From: Phycisphaerae bacterium
GTDB lineage: Bacteria > Planctomycetota > Phycisphaerae > Phycisphaerales > UBA1924
Length of the DNA: 64,000 nucleotides
Reading direction: 5' to 3'
Assembly: GCA_022180725.1 (NCBI GenBank)
Contig: BQMO01000023.1
Location: forward strand, 62,001-126,000
The notes under the pieces are model-generated. The model did no database searches. It had not been told where the DNA came from and worked only from the letters and a program-made list of their open reading frames with translations. A program made the translations under genes and the position numbers. Positions 24,794 to 31,698 of the stretch are shown piece by piece; the first letter of the stretch is position 1, and each line of letters opens with the position of its first letter.

Positions 24794-26530
24794 ATGAGCC
24801 TTTCGGCGGCATTCAACATCGGTCGGTCGGCGCTGGCGGCGAGCCAGATGGGTATCCAGGTGGCCGGCAACAACATGGCCAACGCCGCCACGCCGGGATA
24901 CTCGCGGCAGGTGGGGCGGCTGGTGCCCATGCGCGGCGACCGATCGATCCCCGGGATCACCATCGGCGCGGGCGTGCTCATGCGCAGCGTGCTGCGGCAG
25001 GTGGACGCGGGGCTGGAGAGCCGGCTGCGGTCGTCGGCTTCCGACGCGGCGTACGCCAACACCCAGTCATCGATCCTCTCGCAGGTCGAGGACGCCCTGG
25101 GCGAACTGGGGGAGAACGACCTTTCGAGCCAGGTGTCGGCGTTCTTTCGGGCATGGTCGGAGCGGGCGAACCAGTCGCGTTCGGCGGCGAGCGTGGTGCA
25201 GCAGGGCGAGCAACTCGCCTCGTTCATGCGCCGCCTGCGGACGGACCTGACCAACCAGCGGGCGCAGGGCGATTCGCAACTGGCCGCGGGGGTTGATCGC
25301 GCCAACGAACTGCTCACCGTCATTGCTGATCTGAACCGGCAGGTGAGCGAGTCGGAGGTGGCGGGGAACGTGGCGAACACGCTGCGCGACCAGCGCGACC
25401 AGGCCATCCGCGAGTTGTCGGAACTGATGGACGTGACCGTCGTGCCGCGGGGATCGCAGGGCGTCGACGTGCTCGCGGGCTCGACGCCGGTGGTGCTGGG
25501 GTCGCAGGCCAGGCTCTTGCGCGTGCGGCGTGAGACGGTGGACGGGGAAAGCCGCGTCACGATCGTCTCGGGCGACAACCAGGCGCGGCTGGCGATCTCG
25601 TCGGGCGTGCTCGGGTCGCTGCTGGACAACCGCGCGGGTGTGATCGACGCGACGATCGCCCGGCTCGACGCCCTGGGATCGCAGTTGATCTTCGAGGTGA
25701 ACAAGTTGCACTCGACGGGCGCTCGGTCCGAGGGGCTTTCGCGTGCTACGGGCACGCTGACCATGTCGAACGCCGACCGGTCGGCGGCGCTCAACGACGC
25801 GGGGAACACGGCGACGGCGGGGCTGCCCTTCCGGGCGGTGAACGGCGGGTTCCTGGTGCACGTGCGGCAGGCGGCGACCGGGGCCGTGCAGACCGTGCGG
25901 ATCGACGTGGACCTCGACGGGCTGACCAGCGCAGGGACGCCCGGCACGGCGGACGACACGTCGGCGGAGGACATCCGGGCGGCGCTCGCGGCGATTCCCG
26001 GGCTGAACGCGTCGTTCACGGCGGACGGCCGGTTGGATGTTCGCGCGGCGGAGGGGTTTGACTTCTCCTTCGCCGACGACAGTTCGGGCGTGCTCGCGGT
26101 GCTCGGGGTCAACTCGTACTTCACGGGGACCGACGCGGCGAGCATCGGCGTGCGGGCCGACCTCGCCTCGGACAGTTCGCTGCTCACGGCGGGTCGGATC
26201 GTGGATGGGCAGTTCGTGGACAACGGCACGGCGTTGGAAGTAGCCGGGCTTCAGAGCCGGGCGTTGGGGTCGCTGGGAGGCGTGTCGTTGGTGGATTCGT
26301 GGCGCGACGCGGTGCAGCGGGTGGGCGGACAGGCCAGCGCCGGGCGCTCGATGGCCACGGCTGCGGGGCTGGTGCTCGAGAGCCTGCAGGCCCAGCGGTC
26401 GGCGGTGTCGGGGGTGTCGATCGACGAAGAGGCCCTGAGCCTGATGGATTATCAGCGGCAGTACCAGGCCGCCGCCCGGATCATCGCGGTGGCCGAGCAG
26501 ATGACCCAGACGTTGATGGAGATGGTGTGA
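24794..26530 (+). CDS. flgK: Flagellar hook-associated protein FlgK (HAP1)
   Basis: 578 residues from ATG 24794, which sits 7 nt after the flgN stop. The N-terminal D0/D1 is typical: SLSAAFNIGRSALAASQMGIQVAGNNMANAATPGYSRQ. VTVVPRGSQGVDVLAGSTPVVLG and GSLLDNRAGVIDATIARLDALGSQLIFEVNKLHSTGA are classic FlgK stretches. The C-terminus VSIDEEALSLMDYQRQYQAAARIIAVAEQMTQTLMEMV is diagnostic. FlgK joins hook to filament. It is secreted by the flagellar export apparatus with the help of FlgN. Confidence 0.95.
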   Translation: MSLSAAFNIGRSALAASQMGIQVAGNNMANAATPGYSRQVGRLVPMRGDRSIPGITIGAGVLMRSVLRQVDAGLESRLRSSASDAAYANTQSSILSQVEDALGELGENDLSSQVSAFFRAWSERANQSRSAASVVQQGEQLASFMRRLRTDLTNQRAQGDSQLAAGVDRANELLTVIADLNRQVSESEVAGNVANTLRDQRDQAIRELSELMDVTVVPRGSQGVDVLAGSTPVVLGSQARLLRVRRETVDGESRVTIVSGDNQARLAISSGVLGSLLDNRAGVIDATIARLDALGSQLIFEVNKLHSTGARSEGLSRATGTLTMSNADRSAALNDAGNTATAGLPFRAVNGGFLVHVRQAATGAVQTVRIDVDLDGLTSAGTPGTADDTSAEDIRAALAAIPGLNASFTADGRLDVRAAEGFDFSFADDSSGVLAVLGVNSYFTGTDAASIGVRADLASDSSLLTAGRIVDGQFVDNGTALEVAGLQSRALGSLGGVSLVDSWRDAVQRVGGQASAGRSMATAAGLVLESLQAQRSAVSGVSIDEEALSLMDYQRQYQAAARIIAVAEQMTQTLMEMV

Positions 26531-26560
26531 AGAAGGCACGGACCATGCCGGACCGATGGG

Positions 26561-26575
26561 TGGCACGCCACTTGC
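26561..26575 (+). promoter_or_regulatory. Sigma-54 -24/-12 promoter of flgL
   Basis: TGGCACGCCACTTGC matches the sigma-54 consensus TGGCACG-N4-TTGC at every defined position. It lies in the 61-bp gap after flgK. The GC of the -12 element is at 26574-26575, predicting a start at about 26587, five nt before the flgL ATG. An enhancer-binding activator would be required, and none is encoded in this window. Confidence 0.72.
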
Positions 26576-26591
26576 GTAGGGCGTTGTGGCG

Positions 26592-28649
26592 ATGAGCGCG
26601 ATCCCTTCCAACCTGGCACGGGTGCCGAACGTGCTGAGTACGGCGATCTCGTTCGGCTCGATCAACCGGACGAACGTGGCGCTCTTGCGCATCCAGCAGC
26701 AGATTACGACGGGGGTGGAGATCAGCCGCCCGAGCGACGATCTGATCCGCGCGTCGCTGATCTCCGTGCTCGATGCCCGGCTGGACCGCGGCGCCCAGTT
26801 GCAGCGGAACTACACCCACGCCGACGCGGCCCTGGGCGTGCTCGACTCGGTCTTTCAGGAAGCGCACTCCCTGGCCTTGAACGCCAAGTCGATCGCGTCG
26901 GAGCAGATGGGCGCCTCGTCGAGCGCCGAGGAGCGACGGTCGCAGGCGAACGTCGTCGATCAGATCATCCAGTCGCTGTACAACGTGGCGAATCGCCAGT
27001 CCGTTGCGGGGTATGCGCTCGCGGGCACGCGGGTGGGTTCGCCCGCGGTGGCGGCCCACCTGGGCGGGTACCGGTACCTGGGCACCGAGGGGGGGCTGGT
27101 GACCGACCTGGACCTGGCCTCGTCGATCCCGCTGACCTTCGGCGGGGGCAACGCCATCGCCGGGCTTTCGGGGCGCGTGCGGGGCACGGCGGACCTGAAC
27201 CCCGGCCTGACGCTCGACACGCGCCTGCGCGACGTGGACGGCGGGCGTGGCGGCGGCGTCGCGTTGGGACCGGTGCGATTCAGCATCAACGGCGGGCCGG
27301 TGGCCGAGGTGGATTTCACCCAGGCCGACACGCTGCAGAACGTGCTCGATCGGCTGAACGCGGCGATCCGGGACTATGAGGCCGCCAACACGGTGACGGC
27401 CCTCGGGCCGGGAGGGGTGTCCATCGCCGGCGGTTCGATCACGATCGACGTGGCCTCGGGCGTCTCGATCCAGTTCGCCGAGGTGGGCACCGCGACAACG
27501 GCCCGCGACCTGGGGCTGACGGCGGACACGCCCTTCGCGTTTACACCGACGCAGTCAACCGGCACCGACCTGAACCCGAGGCTGACCTGGCGGACGCCGG
27601 TCGCGGCGATGACGGGTTTGGGCGGCCCGCTCGGGCGGATCTCGATCAGCAACGCCGGCCGCACGGCGGAGGTGGACCTGTCCGGGGCGGCAACGCTGGG
27701 GGACGTGCGTGATCTGATCGAGGGGACGGGCCTGGGTGTGCGCGTCGGGATCGGGGCCGATGGCCGCGGGATCGATGTGCGCAGCGAAACGGCCGCCGGG
27801 TCGGCCGGGGCCTTGTCGATCCGCGACGTGGTCGCGAGCGGGCAGACGGCCACGCGGCTGGGCATCCGCACGATGATGCCGACGACGCGGATCGCGGATT
27901 TCAACTTCGGACGGGGCGTGGGCATCGTGGACGGACAGAATGACCCCCAGACCAACACGCCCAGCGTGGCCTTGAACGCGGATATCCGCGTCACCCTGGG
28001 CGATAGCGGCGGCACGACGATCGACATTGACTTGAGGCCGCAGGACATGGCCACGGTTCAGACAGTGCTGGACCGAATGAACGCCCAGATCGCGGCGGGG
28101 TTGGCGGGGGCGGGGCTGCCGGCGGGATCGTTGACGGCGGAACTGGATGAGGGAACCAACGGCCTCGTGCTTCGGCAGGACGCGCTGTTCCCCGACGCGC
28201 TCAAGGTGACGAGCCTGAACAACTCCGCGGCGGCGGAGGGGTTGGGGCTGATGGGCGGCAGTTTTGACGCGGGGAGCGCACGATTCATCGGGGTCGATCG
28301 CGCAGGAGTGCGCGTGAACGGGTTGTTCTCCGATCTGATCGACCTGCGGGAGGCGCTGCGGACCAACGACGTGCGTGGCATCACGCTTGCTGGAATGGCG
28401 CTGGAAACCTCGATCACGTCGCTCGCGGAGTCGCGCGGGATGGTCGGGGGCTACGGGCAGCAGATCGACATGGCCAAGGCACGGGAAACGGATCGGATCA
28501 CGGCGGACGAAACAACGCGGAGCACGCTCCGCGACACGGACTTCACCAAGGCGGCGTCGCGGCTGGCGCTGCTCCAGACGCAGTTGCAGGCGGGGTTGCA
28601 GGTGGCGGCGACGGCGCAGCGACTGTCGCTGCTGGACTTCCTGGGCTAG
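26592..28649 (+). CDS. flgL: Flagellar hook-associated protein FlgL (HAP3), enlarged
   Basis: 685 residues from ATG 26592 (an in-frame GTG at 26586 is two codons earlier). The N-terminal flagellin-like D0/D1 is FGSINRTNVALLRIQQQITTGVEISRPSDDLIRASLISVLDARLD. The C-terminal D1/D0 is DTDFTKAASRLALLQTQLQAGLQVAATAQRLSLLDFLG. The middle (about 180-590) is a long beta-rich insertion with repeated hook-IN-type motifs such as VGIVDGQNDPQ ... ADIRVTLGDSGGTTIDIDL, and several VDF/VDL-A-DTLQNVLDRLN stretches. Typical FlgL is about 300-400 residues, so the exposed domain is much larger here. It caps the hook side of the filament. It is preceded by the best sigma-54 promoter in the window. Confidence 0.9.
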   Translation: MSAIPSNLARVPNVLSTAISFGSINRTNVALLRIQQQITTGVEISRPSDDLIRASLISVLDARLDRGAQLQRNYTHADAALGVLDSVFQEAHSLALNAKSIASEQMGASSSAEERRSQANVVDQIIQSLYNVANRQSVAGYALAGTRVGSPAVAAHLGGYRYLGTEGGLVTDLDLASSIPLTFGGGNAIAGLSGRVRGTADLNPGLTLDTRLRDVDGGRGGGVALGPVRFSINGGPVAEVDFTQADTLQNVLDRLNAAIRDYEAANTVTALGPGGVSIAGGSITIDVASGVSIQFAEVGTATTARDLGLTADTPFAFTPTQSTGTDLNPRLTWRTPVAAMTGLGGPLGRISISNAGRTAEVDLSGAATLGDVRDLIEGTGLGVRVGIGADGRGIDVRSETAAGSAGALSIRDVVASGQTATRLGIRTMMPTTRIADFNFGRGVGIVDGQNDPQTNTPSVALNADIRVTLGDSGGTTIDIDLRPQDMATVQTVLDRMNAQIAAGLAGAGLPAGSLTAELDEGTNGLVLRQDALFPDALKVTSLNNSAAAEGLGLMGGSFDAGSARFIGVDRAGVRVNGLFSDLIDLREALRTNDVRGITLAGMALETSITSLAESRGMVGGYGQQIDMAKARETDRITADETTRSTLRDTDFTKAASRLALLQTQLQAGLQVAATAQRLSLLDFLG

Positions 28650-28741
28650 CGCCCGGGCGAGTTGATTGATGGAGTGATCACGCCTCTTCGGCCGGGGCGG
28701 GGTCCCGGGACATGCGAGGCCGACGCAGCGGAGCGTGCGCC

Positions 28742-29200
28742 ATGGAAGTACGGACAACGCGGTTCGGGGTGCTGGACATCCCCGACGATCGGGCGATCGA
28801 GTTTCCCAAGGGCCTCCTGGGCTTTTCGCAATACACGAAGTACTGCCTGCTCGAACCGGGGGAGGACAGCGCGTTCTTCTGGCTTCAGTGCCTGGAGGAG
28901 CCGTCGCTGGCCTTCGTGGTGACGGACCCGAGCCTGTTCGTGCCGGAGTTCAGCGTGCCGATCCGCCCGGAACAGATGGTGGAGATGAAGCTGGGCCGGC
29001 TGGAGGATGCCCAGGTCTTCGTCATCGTGAACAAGATCGACCAGACACTGACGGGCAACTTCCAGGGGCCGCTGGTCATCAACACCCTGACCCGGAGCGG
29101 TGAGCAGATGGTGCTCGCGGAGAAGCGCTGGACGACGCGGCACCCGCTGGTGAACGTGGTCGCGGGCGCGACGCCCGCGCGGCGGGCCATCTCGGCGTAG
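28742..29200 (+). CDS. fliW: Flagellar assembly factor FliW
   Basis: 152 residues from ATG 28742, preceded by no clear ribosome site. FliW features are VRTTRFGVLDIPDDRAIEFPKGLLGFSQYTKYCLLEPGEDSAFFWLQCLEEPSLAFVVTDP, then PEQMVEMKLGRLEDAQVFVIVNKIDQTLTGNFQGPLVINTLTRSGEQMVL. In Bacillus and Campylobacter, FliW binds CsrA and flagellin alternately, releasing flagellin translation when flagellin is exported. Here fliW, csrA and flagellin are adjacent and in that order, 147 bp and 84 bp apart, so the same feedback loop is expected. Confidence 0.93.
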   Translation: MEVRTTRFGVLDIPDDRAIEFPKGLLGFSQYTKYCLLEPGEDSAFFWLQCLEEPSLAFVVTDPSLFVPEFSVPIRPEQMVEMKLGRLEDAQVFVIVNKIDQTLTGNFQGPLVINTLTRSGEQMVLAEKRWTTRHPLVNVVAGATPARRAISA

Positions 29201-29313
29201 GCGACATGCACTTCCACCCGTTCACACTCCCGGACCTTCACGAATCCTCGGCGGCGCGTCCGCGCGCCCGCCGTATCGCCGCCCTCGCCCGGTTCGACGC
29301 GACGCGGCACAAC

Positions 29314-29333
29314 CCGGGGCACGGACGCCCCGG
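29314..29333 (+). promoter_or_regulatory. CsrA-binding-type hairpin in the csrA leader
   Basis: A perfect 7-bp stem CCGGGGC/GCCCCGG presents the hexaloop ACGGAC (29321-29326), the GGA-in-hexaloop geometry bound by CsrA. A second ANGGA site is the csrA ribosome site AAGGAG at 29335-29340, just downstream. The pair, spaced by under 20 nt, is the classic dual-site arrangement for CsrA autorepression. Confidence 0.65.
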
Positions 29334-29347
29334 CAAGGAGCACATTC

Positions 29348-29686
29348 ATGCTGGTGCTATCCCGGCAACGAGACGAGACCATCATGATCGGAGACGAGAT
29401 CGAGATCACCGTGGTGGATATCCGCGGGGACAAGGTCCGTCTCGGGATCAACGCGCCCACCCGGATCGCCGTACACCGCAAGGAGGTGTACGAGGCGATC
29501 AAATCCGAGAACGAGCAGGCCGCGAGGCTGGCAGGGCCGGAGGACATCGCCCTGTCGGCGCTCTCGCCCGGTCCTGCTCGCTCGCAGGATCGATCGCGAG
29601 CCCGGGGCCTGGCCGCCCCGGCGCCGCGACCCACCACCACGCCGAGCCTTCCCAGGATCACCCCCCCCGCCGCGAAGCGGGCCTGA
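29348..29686 (+). CDS. csrA: Translational regulator CsrA with C-terminal extension
   Basis: 112 residues. Residues 1-60 are canonical Csr[52 protein letters not shown], with the RNA-binding strand-1 (LSR) and strand-5 region (VHRKEVY) intact. CsrA dimers bind ANGGA motifs around ribosome sites. After residue 65 there is a Pro/Ala/Arg-rich disordered tail ([22 protein letters not shown]...), which most 60-75-residue CsrA proteins lack. It lies between fliW and the first flagellin and has an AAGGAG ribosome site overlapping a candidate CsrA site. Confidence 0.95.
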   Translation: MLVLSRQRDETIMIGDEIEITVVDIRGDKVRLGINAPTRIAVHRKEVYEAIKSENEQAARLAGPEDIALSALSPGPARSQDRSRARGLAAPAPRPTTTPSLPRITPPAAKRA

Positions 29687-29752
29687 TTCACGCGTTTTCT
29701 CACCACCCGCGGGCCGGATGTTTCCCGCGATTCCGAACGAACACCTGAGCCT

Positions 29753-29768
29753 CAATCACGGAGGATTG
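29753..29768 (+). promoter_or_regulatory. CsrA-type hairpin sequestering the first flagellin ribosome site
   Basis: Stem CAATC/GATTG (5 bp) with hexaloop ACGGAG (29758-29763) immediately before the flagellin ATG at 29771. The loop includes most of the GGAGG ribosome site, so CsrA binding would block translation and FliW would relieve it. Confidence 0.65.
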
Positions 29769-29770
29769 TC

Positions 29771-31324
29771 ATGGCCAGAATCAATACGAATGTCCCCAGC
29801 GTCATCGCCCAGGCCAACCTTGCCCGGAACCAAAGCGAACTGAGCGTCCGCCTCGAACGCCTCTCGACCGGGCTGCGCATCAACCGCGGCAAGGACGACC
29901 CCGCCGGGCTGATCATCTCCGAGCGCATCCGCTCGGACCTCCAGGGCGTGGATCAGGGCATCAAGAACTCCACCCGTGCGAGTTCCATGATCTCGACCAC
30001 GGAGGGCGCCCTCGCCGAGGTCAACGACCTGCTCAACAGCATCCGGTCGCTCATCGTGCAGTCGGCCAACACGGGCGCCGCTTCGCAGGCCGAGCGCGAC
30101 GCCAACCAGTTGCAGATCGATTCGGCGATCGACTCGATCACGCGGATCTCGAATACGGCGACCTTCGGCGGGCTGAAACTGCTCAATGGCACGCTCGACT
30201 ACAACCTCTCGGGCGTTGATCCGTCGGCGATCACCAAGGTGCAGGTGAACAACGCCTCCTTCCTGAACGCCGCCTCGCTCCAGGTCGACGTCGACGTGGT
30301 CACCTCGGCCCAGAACGGCTCGCTCTTCTACAACGGCGCGACCACGCCGCCCGGTGTCACGCTCTCGGCACTCACACTCGAGATCGCCGGCCCGGACGGC
30401 GTCGAGACCATTTCCATTCAGTCCGGCGTATCGCTCAACAACATTGTGCAGGGCGTGAACAATGTCACGTCGCTCACCGGCATCCAGGCCGAACTCATCA
30501 ACGGCAACGTCAACTCCGGCATCGCCTTCAAGTCGGTCGCCTATGGGACCAACTCCTTCGTGTCGGTGAAGCGCCTGGGGGCGCCGGCGACGGGAAACTC
30601 GTGGCAGGCGTACAAGTTCATCGACACCGCGCCCTACCCCGGCAGCGCGCCCTTCGGCTGGGCCGCCCTCATCACCGCCGGCACCCTGGTCACCGCGGAC
30701 CGCGATATCGGACGCGACGTGGCGGCCCTGGTCAACGGGAACCTCGCGACGGGCAATGGCCTGCGTCTGAAGGTCAACTCTCCCGCGCTGGGGCTCGACA
30801 TGGTCCTGTCCGCGGCCACGGCGACGAACCCGGGCGGGGCGGTCTCGACATTCCACATCACCGGCGGGGGCGCCCTCTACCAACTCGGGCCGGACGTGAC
30901 CGCCCTGCAGCAGGCCAACTTCGGGATCCAGTCGGTCTCGGCCACGAAACTCGGCGGCACGCTCACCGGCTCGACCGTGGAGTTCCTCAACTCTCTCAAG
31001 ACCGGCGCGAGCAACAGCATCAACGCCAGCGTGCAGCGCCAGAACTTCAAGCCTTCGAGCGACATTCTCCAGACCGCCATCGACGAGGTGACGGTTCTTC
31101 GAGGGCGGTTGGGCGCCTTCGAACGCAACGTGCTCGACACCAACACCCGCTCGCTCCAGGCCCAGTTCGAGAACCTCACCGCGAGCAACTCGGTCCTCCG
31201 CGACGCGGACTTCTCCGCCGAGACGAGCCAGTTGACGCGGGCTCAGATCCTCGCCAGCGCCGGCACGAGCGTGCTGACGCTCGCGAATCAGCAAAGCCAG
31301 CAGGTGCTCCAGTTGCTCGGGTAG
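29771..31324 (+). CDS. fliC: Flagellin (first copy)
   Basis: 517 residues. The N-terminal D0/D1 is MARINTNVPSVIAQANLARNQSELSVRLERLSTGLRINRGKDDPAGLIISERIRSDL, the variable centre is about 150-420, and the C-terminus is LRDADFSAETSQLTRAQILASAGTSVLTLANQQSQQVLQLLG. It is the main or alternative filament subunit, secreted by the flagellar type III apparatus. The centre is rich in Ser/Thr/Asn. Its mRNA leader has a CsrA-type hairpin over the ribosome site, and it is followed by a strong intrinsic terminator. Its sequence diverges from the second flagellin outside the ends, so the two are not a recent duplication. Confidence 0.96.
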   Translation: MARINTNVPSVIAQANLARNQSELSVRLERLSTGLRINRGKDDPAGLIISERIRSDLQGVDQGIKNSTRASSMISTTEGALAEVNDLLNSIRSLIVQSANTGAASQAERDANQLQIDSAIDSITRISNTATFGGLKLLNGTLDYNLSGVDPSAITKVQVNNASFLNAASLQVDVDVVTSAQNGSLFYNGATTPPGVTLSALTLEIAGPDGVETISIQSGVSLNNIVQGVNNVTSLTGIQAELINGNVNSGIAFKSVAYGTNSFVSVKRLGAPATGNSWQAYKFIDTAPYPGSAPFGWAALITAGTLVTADRDIGRDVAALVNGNLATGNGLRLKVNSPALGLDMVLSAATATNPGGAVSTFHITGGGALYQLGPDVTALQQANFGIQSVSATKLGGTLTGSTVEFLNSLKTGASNSINASVQRQNFKPSSDILQTAIDEVTVLRGRLGAFERNVLDTNTRSLQAQFENLTASNSVLRDADFSAETSQLTRAQILASAGTSVLTLANQQSQQVLQLLG

Positions 31325-31355
31325 TGACTGCCCGCGCACCATGAAAAACGACGGC

Positions 31356-31388
31356 AACCCCGCCCCGCTAAGGGCGGGGTTGTTGTTT
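31356..31388 (+). terminator. Rho-independent terminator after first flagellin
   Basis: Perfect 10-bp stem AACCCCGCCC / GGGCGGGGTT with a 6-nt loop, followed by GTTGTTT. It lies 32 nt after the stop codon. Confidence 0.9.
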
Positions 31389-31478
31389 ATCGGGCGTCCG
31401 TGATGTTCCGGGACGTGCATGATCCAAACCACAGTACTCGGTACGGAAGAGAAACTGGTGAATCCTTGCACTCTGTCC

Positions 31479-31506
31479 TAAACCCGGACCATGCCGGGTC
31501 CGATGT
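31479..31506 (+). promoter_or_regulatory. Sigma-28-like promoter for second flagellin
   Basis: TAAA at 31479-31482, 16 nt, then TCCGATGT at 31499-31506, compared with the FliA consensus TAAA-N15-GCCGATAA. The spacer carries the inverted repeat CGGACC/GGTCCG. The predicted start near 31513 gives a leader of about 186 nt. Confidence 0.4.
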
Positions 31507-31510
31507 CCGT

Positions 31511-31547
31511 GGCTACTTCCTCGGGCGGTGTAGCCGGAGGGGGTAGC
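31511..31547 (+). promoter_or_regulatory. Mutually exclusive hairpins at the 5' end of second flagellin mRNA
   Basis: GGCTAC (31511-31516) can pair with GTAGCC (31530-31535). Alternatively GCTACTTCCTC (31512-31522) can pair over 11 bp, with two G-U pairs, to GAGGGGGTAGC (31537-31547). Both cannot form at once. The first nucleotides lie at the predicted transcription start. Confidence 0.45.
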
Positions 31548-31698
31548 AAGGCCGGGACGGACCCCGACCTTGAGCGAGCCGCGGGCCATTCGGCGCCGGG
31601 CTCCGCCGATTGAGGCCGGCGCGTGGCATGCCTCGACGGGTTCGGACCCCCTTCCCGCGGAATCAAGAAGGGCGGCTCGCAACGCACGGAGGTTCATC

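Larger units (their letters stand above)
31325..31698. other. 374-bp intergenic region between the two flagellin genes
   Basis: It contains, in order, the terminator of the first flagellin (31356-31388), a sigma-28-like promoter (31479-31506), competing hairpins (31511-31547), a further small hairpin GGGT-TCGG-ACCC near 31641-31652, and the ribosome site ACGGAGG (31686-31692) of the second flagellin. An in-frame ATG-less extension upstream of 31699 is open but has flagellin-unlike sequence. No other gene is seen. Confidence 0.7.

Noticed and set aside
31456..31470. TGG-N7-TTGCA upstream of the second flagellin, as a sigma-54 promoter
   Set aside because: GG and GC are 9 nt apart instead of 10. 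Sigma-54 promoters do not tolerate that spacing change.
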